The position numbers were made by a program, and so were the translations under genes. A DNA stretch of 64,000 nucleotides from Nocardia anaemiae NBRC 100462. Its GTDB lineage: Bacteria > Actinomycetota > Actinomycetes > Mycobacteriales > Mycobacteriaceae. The notes beneath the pieces were generated by a model, which was not told the DNA's origin, searched no databases, and was given only the letters and a program-made list of their open reading frames with translations. Numbering within the stretch: the stretch's first letter is position 1; every line of letters begins with the position of its first letter. Location: positions 23,879 through 87,878 of the forward strand of contig NZ_BDAZ01000067.1 of NCBI RefSeq assembly GCF_001612725.1, in the 5' to 3' direction. This document shows, one piece after another, positions 17,378 to 25,457 of the stretch.

Positions 17378-17848
17378 TTACCGGCGCGCCGAAGGAGGGT
17401 CCTGATCACGGCGCCCCGCCTGCACCGAACCGATCTCGATGTCCCCGTCGAACGTGCCCCCGACCACCCGCACACCGGTCCCGGTCGCCTCCACTTCGCG
17501 GATCCGCAACGCCGCCGCCGACACCCGCTCCAAATCCACACCCACCGCCACACCCGCAGCGGCCTCGTGCGCGCGGACCGCCGCGATCAACGCTTGCGCC
17601 GCTGCCAGCAACTCCTCATCACCTTCAGCGCCCGCGCGCTGCAGGTCCTCGGCTAACACCGCGCGGCGTGCGACCGAATCGGGTTGCTGCTCCACCGATT
17701 CGACACCAACCCGCCCGACACGACCCGACACCAGAGCCTTCAACTTCTCATAAGCATCGAGCACCACCTGCTTGGCGGTATCGCTCATCCCCGCCACCGC
17801 ACCCACGGCTACCGCCTCAGCCACAATCGCCGGCACCGTCTCCAACAC
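17378..17848 (-). CDS. small partner of the STAND ATPase, candidate amyloid-motif effector or adaptor
   Basis: 156 residues, Ala/Val-rich. The N-terminal part (PAIVAEAVAVGAVAGMSDTA) is followed by a helical middle. The C-terminus has TGTGVRVVGGTFDGDIEIG, then SVQAG. Glycine-spaced beta motifs ending in V-Q-x-G resemble the RHIM/PP-like amyloid signalling motifs described for actinobacterial NLR partners; here this is resemblance by eye only. GTG 17848 is chosen because GGAGGGG lies 5 nt upstream (TTG 17863 is in frame). Its stop lies 56 bp before the ATPase start, same strand, so the two are probably an operon. Confidence 0.75.
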   Translation of the reverse strand: MLETVPAIVAEAVAVGAVAGMSDTAKQVVLDAYEKLKALVSGRVGRVGVESVEQQPDSVARRAVLAEDLQRAGAEGDEELLAAAQALIAAVRAHEAAAGVAVGVDLERVSAAALRIREVEATGTGVRVVGGTFDGDIEIGSVQAGRRDQDPPSARR

Positions 17849-18036
17849 GAGATCCCCTCCCAACTTCCCGCACCCCCATACCGCGCGAGGCTACCGATGT
17901 TCTGAGTTCTGACTGCCGGATCCTACGCCGCCCACGCACGCCACTCCAGCGATACCGAAACCAGCGTTGATGCTTGAAAAATGCGACAGGCCAACGCCAT
18001 CCGTATCGCGCTGAGCATGCACCAGATCCGGTGCAG

Positions 18037-18052
18037 CCGACTTCGAAGTCGG
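18037..18052. promoter_or_regulatory. perfect 16-bp palindrome upstream of the STAND pair
   Basis: CCGACTTCGAAGTCGG is self-complementary. It lies about 190 bp upstream of the small-partner start in a 280-bp region with no gene, just outside the left end of the IS256-type element. It could be an operator or a site tied to the insertion; nothing further supports either. Confidence 0.4.
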
Positions 18053-18670
18053 ACACTGTGTCTTCCTGACGCGTCTTCTCGACACCACCAAACCGCCATC
18101 ACTCCAGGTGATTCGCACGGGGGACTGTGGATCTAACGGTGTTTCCGGCCTGATTCGCTGAGCGATGTTCAGCGGGAAGGTGCCGTGATGACGACACTTG
18201 ATGCCGTGGCGAGGAAGAAGGCCGAGGCTTCGGCTGAGAAGCTGGCAGCGGCGGAGCTGGTCCGGATGGCCAAGGAACAGGGGTTGTCCCTGACCGGGCC
18301 CGGTGGGCTGCTCAAACAGTTCACCAAGACGGTTCTCGAGACCGCGTTGAACGAGGAGATGACCAAGCATTTGGGCTTTGAGCCGAACCAGGCCCGGCCA
18401 GAGCGGGACTCGTCGAATGTGCGCAATGGGACCAGACCGAAAACGGTGCTGACCGAGACGACCGGGCCGGTGCCGATCGATGTGCCCCGCGACCGTGACG
18501 GCAGTTTCGAACCGCAGATCGTCAAGAAACGCCAACGCCGGTTGAACGGGGTGGATGAGATCGTGTTGTCGTTGTATGCGAAAGGGCTTACCACTGGCGA
18601 GATTTCGGCGCAATTCGCTGAGATCTAGGGGGCGTCGGTGTCGAAGGAGACGGTGTCGCGGATCACCGAT

Positions 18671-18854
18671 ATTGATGATGTGATGCGTTCCCGTTCGGGT
18701 CGTTGCTCTATCATTGACTGACGCCCTGCTGGGTTGTCCTGACTTTGGTCCGTCGGCTCGGGCGGGAACGCTTCGAGCATGTCGGCCGCGTGGAGATGAC
18801 CTAATAGGGGCTTGGTTTCGCCTCGTCAATGTCTTGTCTGTCCGCGCGGCCGGT
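18671..18854 (+). ncRNA. candidate bridge RNA region of the IS110-type element
   Basis: IS110-group elements encode a structured guide (bridge or seek) RNA in the non-coding left end before the recombinase. This 184-bp segment lies in that position. I have not folded it; the call rests on position and family knowledge, and exact RNA ends are unknown. Confidence 0.4.
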
Positions 18855-20093
18855 GTGCTGTCACCGTCATTTAGGAAGGCAGGACCAGCAAGCACGACCG
18901 ACCCGTGCGAGATCATCGGCGGCGCCGACACCCACGTCGACACAATCCATCTCGCCGTAATCTCGGTGACCGGTCAGCCGATGGCGGATCGGGAGTTCCC
19001 GACGACCGAATCGGGCTATCGGGCAGCCATCGAGTTCCTCAGCGGTCACGGCGTTCCTCGTGTGGTCGGGGTGGAAGGCACCAGCAGCTATGGCGCTGGA
19101 TTGACAAGAGCCCTTGCTGCAGAGGGGATTCCGGTTGTCGAGGTCTGCCGTCCGGATCGCGCGGCGCGACGATGCATAGGTAAGACCGACACGCTCGACT
19201 CCTATGCTGCAGCGCGAGCCGCCTTGTCCGGGCATGGTGTGTCAGAACCCAAGGACGAGCGGACCAGCGTGGTCCGAGCACTGCTTGGTGCGCGGCGCTC
19301 GGCGGTCAAAGCCCGCACCGCCTCGATCAACCAGATCAAGGCCCTGCTCGTCAGCGCACCGGAATCGGTGCGCGCCAGATTCCGCGGACACACCACCAAA
19401 GAGCTCATCGCCGAGCTCACCCGCACCCGCCCCAGCGCTCATGCCGAACCGATGATCTCTGGAATACTCACTGCCGCAAAGGCCCTCGCCGATCGGGTCG
19501 CCTTCCTCAACGAGCAGGTTGACACCCTCACCGCCGAACTCAACGAATTGACCGCGGTTCTGTGTCCTGCTCTGCGTTCAGCTCTCGGCGTCGGTCCTGA
19601 CACCGCTGCCCAGTTGTTCGTCACCGCTGGCGACAACCCCGAAAGGCTGCGGGGTGAGAGTTCATTCGCCGCTCTGTGCGGCGCCGCTCCAGTGCCAGCC
19701 TCCTCCGGAAAGACCACGCGGCACCGACTTTCGCGCGGTGGTGATCGTGGAGCCAACAATGCGCTGCACCGCATCGCCTTGGTCCGCATGTCCAGGCACG
19801 AGCCGACAAAGTCATATGTGGCCCGGCAGACGCAAGCGGGCCGATCCAAACCGGAGATTCTGCGCCTACTCAAACGCGCGATCGCCCGCGAGATCTATCG
19901 GCTGCTGACCCGCGCCATCTCAATCCCGGACTACGCCGACCTGCGTCCCGCACGCCAGAGACTCAACATCACTCTCACCGCTGCCGCAAGGCATCTCGGT
20001 GTCTGGCCAGGAACCCTGTCACGCATCGAACGCGGCCAAGCCCGCGACGACGAACTCGCCAATACCTACCGAGCATGGCTCGCCACCGCTTGA
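18855..20093 (+). CDS. IS110-family DEDD recombinase with C-terminal HTH
   Basis: 412 residues from GTG 18855 (start uncertain; the conserved part begins IIGGADTHVDTIHLAV). The RuvC-like DEDD domain shows GADTHVD, GVEGTSSYGAGL and KTDTLDSYAAARA. The Tnp20 domain follows (ALGVGPDTAAQLFVTAGDN) with the serine-bearing stretch VPASSGKTTRHRLSRGGDRG. Beyond the normal domain end there is an XRE-like helix-turn-helix, LTAAARHLGVWPGTLSRIER, before the C-terminus. It appears intact and could be active. Confidence 0.9.
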   Translation: MLSPSFRKAGPASTTDPCEIIGGADTHVDTIHLAVISVTGQPMADREFPTTESGYRAAIEFLSGHGVPRVVGVEGTSSYGAGLTRALAAEGIPVVEVCRPDRAARRCIGKTDTLDSYAAARAALSGHGVSEPKDERTSVVRALLGARRSAVKARTASINQIKALLVSAPESVRARFRGHTTKELIAELTRTRPSAHAEPMISGILTAAKALADRVAFLNEQVDTLTAELNELTAVLCPALRSALGVGPDTAAQLFVTAGDNPERLRGESSFAALCGAAPVPASSGKTTRHRLSRGGDRGANNALHRIALVRMSRHEPTKSYVARQTQAGRSKPEILRLLKRAIAREIYRLLTRAISIPDYADLRPARQRLNITLTAAARHLGVWPGTLSRIERGQARDDELANTYRAWLATA

Positions 20094-20656
20094 CAAGAAT
20101 AGGAGCATCAAAGTGGTCGCCGAGATGCAGGAGTGGTCGTGCCGGCCGCTGGATGAGATCTATGTGGCCGTGTTCATCGATGCCATCGTGGTCAAGGTTC
20201 GCGATGGTCAGGTCGCCAACCGGCCGATCTATGCCGCGATCGGTGTCACGGTCAACGGGGAGAAGGACATCTTGGGATTGTGGGCTGGCACCGGTGGTGA
20301 GGGCGCCAAATTCTGGATGAGTGTGCTCACCGATATCCGTAACCGCGGGGTCCGCGACGTGTTCTTCCTGGTCTGCGACGGATTGAAAGGGCTGCCCGAC
20401 GCGGTCGGGAATGTGTGGCCGCTGGCCACGGTCCAGACCTGCATCATTCATTTGATCCGCAACACCTTCCGGTTGGCCGGACGTCAGCACTGGGACGCGC
20501 TGCGCCGGGATGTGAAACCGATATACACCGCTGTCAACGCCGTCGCGGCACGGGCAGCGCTGGATGAGCTCACCGAGCGGTGGGGCATGAAATACGGTGC
20601 GATTGTGCGTCTTTGGGAGAACTCATGGCAGGAGTTCATCCCGTTCCTGGACTACG

Positions 20657-22386
20657 GAGGCTGTTGCAGAATTGCAGCAGAGTTAGATGTGGACGCAGCG
20701 AACCACGTTCGGCGACATGATGTTGGCATCGGCGGAGGGGCGAGGGCGTCACGCTGCGATGGTCGCTCGATGGATCTTCATGAGATTGAATGCGGTTGCC
20801 GCCAAGTGCAATTCACTGGTGGCGTTGTCCAGGCCGCGGCGTGAGAATCGGTCGAGGATCTTCTTGAGGTTGCCGATGCCGGGCTCGACGGTTGCGCCGC
20901 GTCGCTTGTAGAGGGCTCGGCCCTGCGTGGTTCGCAGTCGGTGCCTGTTGACCTCTCGTGGAGTCGCGTCCCGCGGCGGCGGCCCCGCGGCGGGCTCCGT
21001 GGTCGCGGCGAGGGCCTGGTCGCGGTCCTTGCCCAGAGCTATGAGCCGGTCAGGTCCTGCCGCGTTCAGGTTCGCGTCGCTGCTGTAACCGGCATCAGCC
21101 AGCACGGTGCCGATCACATGGTCGACGTTCGCGGTGACGGCGAACATTCTGGCCGCGACGTCCTGCGCAGCCTGCATCATCGGGAGGAAGCAGGCTTGAT
21201 CGTTGGTCGACTGCCCGATCTGAGCGGCGATGATGAATTGGTCACCGGTAACGGCGACTTGGGCGTTGTAACCCTGCAGGAATCCTTTGCGGGTCGGCAT
21301 GACCCGCGACTGTGGATCGGTGGTGTTGGCGACCACTTTCGGCAGCGTTTTGCCTTCAGCAACCCGTCGACCGGCGGCCGCCGCAGCGGCTCGTTCTGCG
21401 TTGGCCACCACTTTTCGTGCTCGCTGAACGCGTGTGCTGTCTTCCATCGGTACTGGTGGGCGGCCCATCGGCTTCTTCCCGGCCGCGATCAATGCGGCAT
21501 GGCGGTCCAGTTTCTCCTGGTGCGCGGCGATCTCGCGGGCCAAATGGGCCCGCGCTTCGGGCAGCCGGTGCGGTCCCTCGGGAATCCGTCCGACAACCGG
21601 CATGCCCTGTTCCGATCGCCGGCGACGAGCGATCGCTGCTGCCTCACGCTGCTCGGCGGCCTTGTCCAGCCGCTGATGCCGCTCCTGCAACTCCTGGGCA
21701 GCTTGGCGGATTCGTAGCGCTCGGTGAGTCCGATCACCCAGAGCTGCCGGAACACGGTCCACTCCGCTGCCGGAATCCTGTTTGTCGGCGTCCTCGGCCT
21801 GGTCGGTGGTCTCCGACTCGGCGACGATAGCGCCGACTTGGCGGTCGAACCATTCCCGGCCCCGGTTGGCGTCGATCGACGCATTTGCAGCGATCTTCGT
21901 CCCGTCGATCGCCACCGTCCCGAACCTACACAATCCTGCCCGGCCGGCGACCATCAACACCTGAGAGAACAAGTCGCTGAACACCTCTCGTGCCTCGGCA
22001 CGGAATCTGGCGATCGTGGTGTGGTCCGGGCCATCTTGAGCGCACAACACCCGGAATGCGACATCGGTCGTGCACATCCGCTCGATCTGCCGAGACGAAC
22101 GCACTCCCTGGCAATACGCATACACCATCAGCGCCAACAACATTCGAGGGTCATAACCCGCCGCGCCAGCGCCGCCGCGCCGACGGGTGGCCCGCTCCAA
22201 CCCGGTGGTGTCGAGAGCCTCCACAGTGTCGAGCACGAACCACGCCAGATGATCCTGTGGCAACCACTCGTGCATATCGGCCGGCAGCAACATCGGCTGA
22301 TCACGCAGCACGGGACGATAGGACTTGGCCACGCCACATACTCCCAGCCAAACCCCATCCGCAGCAATCGATTCTGCAACAGCCTC
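20657..22386 (-). mobile_element. IS1182-family insertion sequence with TACG target duplication
   Basis: 1,730 bp bounded by perfect 16-bp inverted repeats GAGGCTGTTGCAGAAT (20657-20672) and its complement (22371-22386). The flanking bases TACG at 20653-20656 and 22387-22390 are the 4-bp target duplication. Removing one TACG plus the element restores the IS256 reading frame (FLDY-DIEI) exactly. It contains one intact transposase gene. Confidence 0.94.
20749..22332 (-). CDS. IS1182-family transposase
   Basis: 527 residues from GTG 22332, which has GGGAG upstream inside the element; the longer frame beginning at 22494 runs into the host IS256 sequence and is not real. The N-terminal DUF772-like domain reads PADMHEWLPQDHLAWFVLD, then YDPRMLLALMVYAYCQGVRS. 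DDE residues are placed in GTVAIDGTKIAANAS, TVLADAGYSSDANL and GATVEPGIGNLKK. A charged coiled-coil insertion (about residues 210-310) is typical of this family. The gene appears intact. Confidence 0.92.
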   Translation of the reverse strand: MAKSYRPVLRDQPMLLPADMHEWLPQDHLAWFVLDTVEALDTTGLERATRRRGGAGAAGYDPRMLLALMVYAYCQGVRSSRQIERMCTTDVAFRVLCAQDGPDHTTIARFRAEAREVFSDLFSQVLMVAGRAGLCRFGTVAIDGTKIAANASIDANRGREWFDRQVGAIVAESETTDQAEDADKQDSGSGVDRVPAALGDRTHRALRIRQAAQELQERHQRLDKAAEQREAAAIARRRRSEQGMPVVGRIPEGPHRLPEARAHLAREIAAHQEKLDRHAALIAAGKKPMGRPPVPMEDSTRVQRARKVVANAERAAAAAAGRRVAEGKTLPKVVANTTDPQSRVMPTRKGFLQGYNAQVAVTGDQFIIAAQIGQSTNDQACFLPMMQAAQDVAARMFAVTANVDHVIGTVLADAGYSSDANLNAAGPDRLIALGKDRDQALAATTEPAAGPPPRDATPREVNRHRLRTTQGRALYKRRGATVEPGIGNLKKILDRFSRRGLDNATSELHLAATAFNLMKIHRATIAA

Positions 22387-22666
22387 TACGACATCGAGAT
22401 ACGCCGGGTGATCTGCTCCACCAACGCCATCGAGTCGCTCAACGCCCGCTACCGGCGCGCGATCAAAGCCCGAGGGCATTTCCCCACCGAGCAAGCCGCC
22501 CTGAAATGCCTCTACCTCGTCACCCGATCACTCGACCCGACCGGGCAGGGACGGGCACGATGGACCACACGCTGGAAACCCGCGGTCAACGCCTTCGCGA
22601 TCACCTTCGCCGACCGCTGGCCCAACGCCCAAACCTACTGAGAGAAACCGCCGGAAACACCGTTAG

Positions 22667-23010
22667 CGAGATAGACCCTCGCACGGTAATCGCCATGAGC
22701 GGACGGGGGGGCCAGGTACCCCTTACTCTCGCCGTAGTAGTCGAACAGACAGGACCAGTAGTTTTCGGTGTTGCAGGAGGTTGACGTACTGGTCGATACC
22801 CCTACGGACACGACCACTACGCCTACGGGCGGTTCGGGTTGGCCTCGGCCAACACCGTCCGTGTTCGATGGTCGTAGGTCAACTTCGAGCCCAGCTGTTG
22901 ATAGAGTTCCAGCTTGTCGTCCGGATCGGTGGATCTTGTTGGGTTCACACTTGTGTCGAACGAGGTGTTTGCGGCGTAGCTGACGCCCAGATAGAAACGT
23001 TGCTCAGTTG
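22667..23010 (-). pseudogene. probable serine-recombinase C-terminal remnant
   Basis: On the minus strand, DDKLELYQQLGSKLTYDHRT followed by RTVLAEANPNRP has the form of the extreme C-terminus of large actinobacterial serine recombinases (E-x-Y-x-x-L-G-x-x-L-T-Y, then R-x-V-x-A-E). A frame change near 22823 leads to VVSVGVSTSTSTSCNTENYW and a short Cys-containing tail that ends at the IS256 border. No catalytic domain is present, so this is a relic, perhaps of an integrative element. The family call is by pattern only. Confidence 0.35.
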
Positions 23011-23092
23011 CGCATTGGTGGTGATTTCCCGCATTTCGACGTGGCGGTGTTGTCGGTGGCTCGGGTCGAACGCGTCGCCCTGTGGCGCCTCT

Positions 23093-23284
23093 TCGGAACT
23101 GCTCAGCGCACCGTCGGTGCCGGTTCTCACGCCGCTGGGAATAGGCAAGCACCATGATCATCTGGAGGTCGCCGTGGCGGCGATGCACGCGGTGATCGAT
23201 CACGAGGCCGCCGACAGCATGGCGCCCGAACCACGCCCCGCCGACACGGTCGGCCCCGCAGTGGCGGTATTCCGATGCGGGTGA
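23093..23284 (+). pseudogene. unrecognised C-terminal coding fragment coupled to the glycosyltransferase
   Basis: A plus-strand frame with high third-position GC reads LLSAPSVPVLTPLGIGK, then VAVAAMHAVIDHEAADSM, and stops at 23284, overlapping the next start by 10 nt. No start codon or family is recognisable. It looks like the 3' end of a gene whose front was lost in the rearranged region to its left. The overlap suggests it was once co-transcribed with the glycosyltransferase. Confidence 0.3.
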
Positions 23285-24393
23285 TGTTCGTAGCGACACC
23301 GCTGATCGGGCATCTGTTCCCGATGATGCCTCTTGCTATGCATCTGCGTGCCGAGGGGCACCAGGTACTGGTAGCAACCGGTGGCGATGCCGCGACGGCG
23401 GTTTCCGCCGATGTCCCGGTTGTCGATGTCGCACCGCGCATCGGACACATCCGTGCGATCGCGCAGGGGTTGGGCTTGCACCCCGTCCTCGCACTGCGAT
23501 CCGCGGCGGGAATGGCCGACGCTCGCGGCGGCGCCCAGGTGTTCGCCGTCACCAACAAACCGATGATCGACAGGCTCATTCGAGTGGCGGCCCGATTCGC
23601 GCCCGACATCGTGGTGCACGAACCCTTCGCGTCTGCCGCGGCCATCGCCGCGGCCCGCCTCGGCGTCCCCACAGTGCTGCACAATATCGCGCTGGACGAC
23701 GGCACCGTTATTCGACGGGAACTGTTGCGGCTGCTCGGCGGTGCCGACATTCCCGCGCCCGCGGCCACCCTGTCGATCGCGCCGCCCAGCATCGTCTCTG
23801 TCCCGGGTTGGCCCCTGCGATACATCCCGTATTCGACATCGGGCGCATCCACGCCACGATTCCTCCTCGACTCCCCCCGCCGACCACGCATCGTCGTAAC
23901 CCGAAGCACCATGCTCGGCGACGGCCCCGACGCGATGCTGCGATCGGTGCTACGGGCCGCGCCCGACGTCGACGCCGATATCGTGATCGTCCGCCCGAAC
24001 CGAACAGTCATGCGCGCCACCAACCTTCCAGGCAACGTCCGAACAGTCGGGTGGATCGCGCTGCACGCCGTGCTCCCGACCTGCACCGCGATGGTCAACC
24101 ACGGCGGCGCAGGCTCCGTGTATGCGGCTCTGCGCGCCGGAATCCCACAGCTGGCGACCCCCGCCCCCGGCGACCGCAGGTGGAACGCGGTATCGGTGCA
24201 GCGGCGCGGAGCGGGTATCGCGGTGCGGGGAAGCACGATCACCGCGACACACCTGCACACCTTGATCACCGACACGCGCCTCGCCGACGCTGCTCGCGCC
24301 GTCGCGGCCGAGGTGGCCACCATGCCTGCCATCGACGAGGTCGCAGCACAAGTCCTCGCATTGGGCCACAACAGGCCACCCCTCCGACACTGA
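23275..24393 (+). CDS. GT1-family (MGT-like) glycosyltransferase
   Basis: 372 residues with the GT-B arrangement of antibiotic and flavonoid-type glycosyltransferases. N-terminal acceptor domain: MRVMFVATPLIGHLFPMMPL, with the conserved G-H-x-x-P. C-terminal donor domain: VNHGGAGSVYAALRAGIPQL near residues 278-297, the nucleotide-sugar signature. It would move a sugar from an NDP donor to a small hydrophobic acceptor; donor and acceptor are unknown. The neighbouring fragment suggests the rest of a biosynthetic set was lost. The 206 bp after the stop contain an AAAGGA-preceded ATG (24430), but its frame reaches no recognisable domain. Confidence 0.88.
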   Translation: MRVMFVATPLIGHLFPMMPLAMHLRAEGHQVLVATGGDAATAVSADVPVVDVAPRIGHIRAIAQGLGLHPVLALRSAAGMADARGGAQVFAVTNKPMIDRLIRVAARFAPDIVVHEPFASAAAIAAARLGVPTVLHNIALDDGTVIRRELLRLLGGADIPAPAATLSIAPPSIVSVPGWPLRYIPYSTSGASTPRFLLDSPRRPRIVVTRSTMLGDGPDAMLRSVLRAAPDVDADIVIVRPNRTVMRATNLPGNVRTVGWIALHAVLPTCTAMVNHGGAGSVYAALRAGIPQLATPAPGDRRWNAVSVQRRGAGIAVRGSTITATHLHTLITDTRLADAARAVAAEVATMPAIDEVAAQVLALGHNRPPLRH

Positions 24394-24599
24394 CGACGAA
24401 ATCCCCTTGTGCCCAAAGGAACTCACCGCATGACAGGTGCGACCGCGATCATGGCATGCGGACTGACCAGCCCAGAAGCAGTGGTCATTGTTCGTCGTCG
24501 GGGATGGTCAGGATGTTCGACGGCCAGGACACCGAGCGTGGATCCACTGAACCCGCAACGGCCGGACAGTGCTCGCTGTGCCTCACATGCCATCGACGA

Positions 24600-25457
24600 T
24601 CACAGGATATCTGCCGAATCCCGGCAGGTTTGGCGCATGCGCCCGATGCCGTCGATCTCGAGATCGATCACATCGCCGGGGCGCAGGTAGGGGAAACGGC
24701 CGGAGAGGGCTACGCCCTCGGGGGTTCCAGTATTGATGAGGTCGCCGGGTTCTAGGACCGCATACTGGGACAAATGCCAGACCAGGTACGCGACGTCGAA
24801 GATGAGGTCGGCCGTCGAAGAGTCCTGGCGCGGTTCGCCATTGACCCAGGAGCGCAGGCGCAGGTCCTTCGGGTCGAGGCGATCGGCGGGGATCAGGGCG
24901 GGGCCGAGGGGGTTGAAGGTCGCGCAGCACTTGCCCTTCGACCATTGGCCGCCGGATTCCTCGAGCTGGAAGCGGCGTTCGGAGACGTCGTTCGAAATGG
25001 TGTAGCCCGCAACGTGTTTCATGGCGGCGTCGGGCGAATCCAGGTAGCTCGCCCGGCGGCTGATCACCACCGCAAGCTCGACCTCCCAGTCGGTCCGGTC
25101 GGACCCGCGCGGGATCATCACGTCGTCGTACGGCCCGACCACGGTATTGGGTGTCTTGAAGAAGACCACCGGCGTACGGGGCGGTTCCGCTCCCGATTCG
25201 GCGGCGTGCGCGGCATAGTTCATGCCGATGCACCAGACGGCCTGCGGGCGCGCGATCGGTGCGCCGATACGTTGTCCGGTGAGGTCGATGGGCGACAGCA
25301 GGCCCTGTGACAGCGCTGCCGCGGTCTTCGAGATACCGCCTGCGGCGAGGAACGCACCATCGATATCCGGTGTCAGCGTGGACAGATCATAGGTTTGATC
25401 ACCGTCGACCACGACCGGTCGTTCCGAGCCGACGGCGCCGATCCGCTGCAATTTCAC
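24600..25457 (-). CDS. FAH-family hydrolase, probable 2,4-diketo-3-deoxy-L-fuconate hydrolase
   Basis: 285 residues of the fumarylacetoacetate-hydrolase superfamily. The core starts at WCIGMNYAAHAAESG. The metal-binding Glu-x-Glu is in TDWEVELAVVISRR, and downstream are GYTISNDVSERRFQ and INTGTPEGVALSGRFPYL. Family members hydrolyse or cleave C-C bonds of 2,4-diketo acids. Next to a fuconolactonase-like gene it fits the last step of non-phosphorylating L-fucose degradation, giving pyruvate and L-lactate. Its ATG overlaps the preceding stop by 4 nt. Confidence 0.87.
   Translation of the reverse strand: MKLQRIGAVGSERPVVVDGDQTYDLSTLTPDIDGAFLAAGGISKTAAALSQGLLSPIDLTGQRIGAPIARPQAVWCIGMNYAAHAAESGAEPPRTPVVFFKTPNTVVGPYDDVMIPRGSDRTDWEVELAVVISRRASYLDSPDAAMKHVAGYTISNDVSERRFQLEESGGQWSKGKCCATFNPLGPALIPADRLDPKDLRLRSWVNGEPRQDSSTADLIFDVAYLVWHLSQYAVLEPGDLINTGTPEGVALSGRFPYLRPGDVIDLEIDGIGRMRQTCRDSADIL

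Larger units (their letters stand above)
18671..20109 (+). mobile_element. IS110-family insertion sequence
   Basis: About 1.44 kb, defined by where the IS256 frame stops (after ACCGAT at 18670) and resumes (AAAGTGG at 20110). It has no terminal inverted repeats and no target duplication, as expected for IS110. A 184-bp left non-coding segment precedes an intact recombinase gene. Junctions are accurate to within a few bases. Confidence 0.88.
18185..22641 (+). pseudogene. IS256-family transposase, nonsense codon plus two IS insertions
   Basis: Three pieces join in frame. Piece 1 (18185-18670) carries the N-terminus (GPGGLLKQFTKTVLETALNE) and reads AEI-stop-GASVSKET; the stop TAG at 18626-18628 replaces the expected Tyr codon. 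It ends ISRITD. Piece 2 (20110-20656) resumes KVVAEMQEW, with FIDAIVVKVRDGQ and LVCDGLKGLPDAV holding the first two DDE acidic residues, and ends FLDY. Piece 3 (22387-22641) resumes DIEIRRVICSTNAIESLNAR, containing the third DDE residue, and finishes ADRWPNAQTY. The rebuilt protein is full length. The nonsense mutation alone would inactivate it. Confidence 0.9.
18133..22666. mobile_element. IS256-family element interrupted by two other insertion sequences
   Basis: The outer ends share CTAACGGTGTTTCCGGC as an inverted repeat (18133-18149 and 22650-22666). Between them lie three separated pieces of one IS256-type transposase. An IS110-type element (18671-20109) and an IS1182-type element (20657-22386) are inserted in that coding sequence. 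Removing both gives an element of about 1.37 kb, normal for IS256. No matching 8-9-bp target duplication flanks the ends, so the outer junctions may have recombined. Confidence 0.88.

Noticed and set aside
18132..18133. Target duplication for the IS256-type element
   Set aside because: The 8 bp outside the two ends (CTGTGGAT and CGAGATAG) do not match, so none is claimed.
17891..18943. Long minus-strand frame of 350 codons across the IS256/IS110 junction
   Set aside because: It is antisense to the IS256 transposase and crosses the IS110 insertion edge; no motif or ribosome site.
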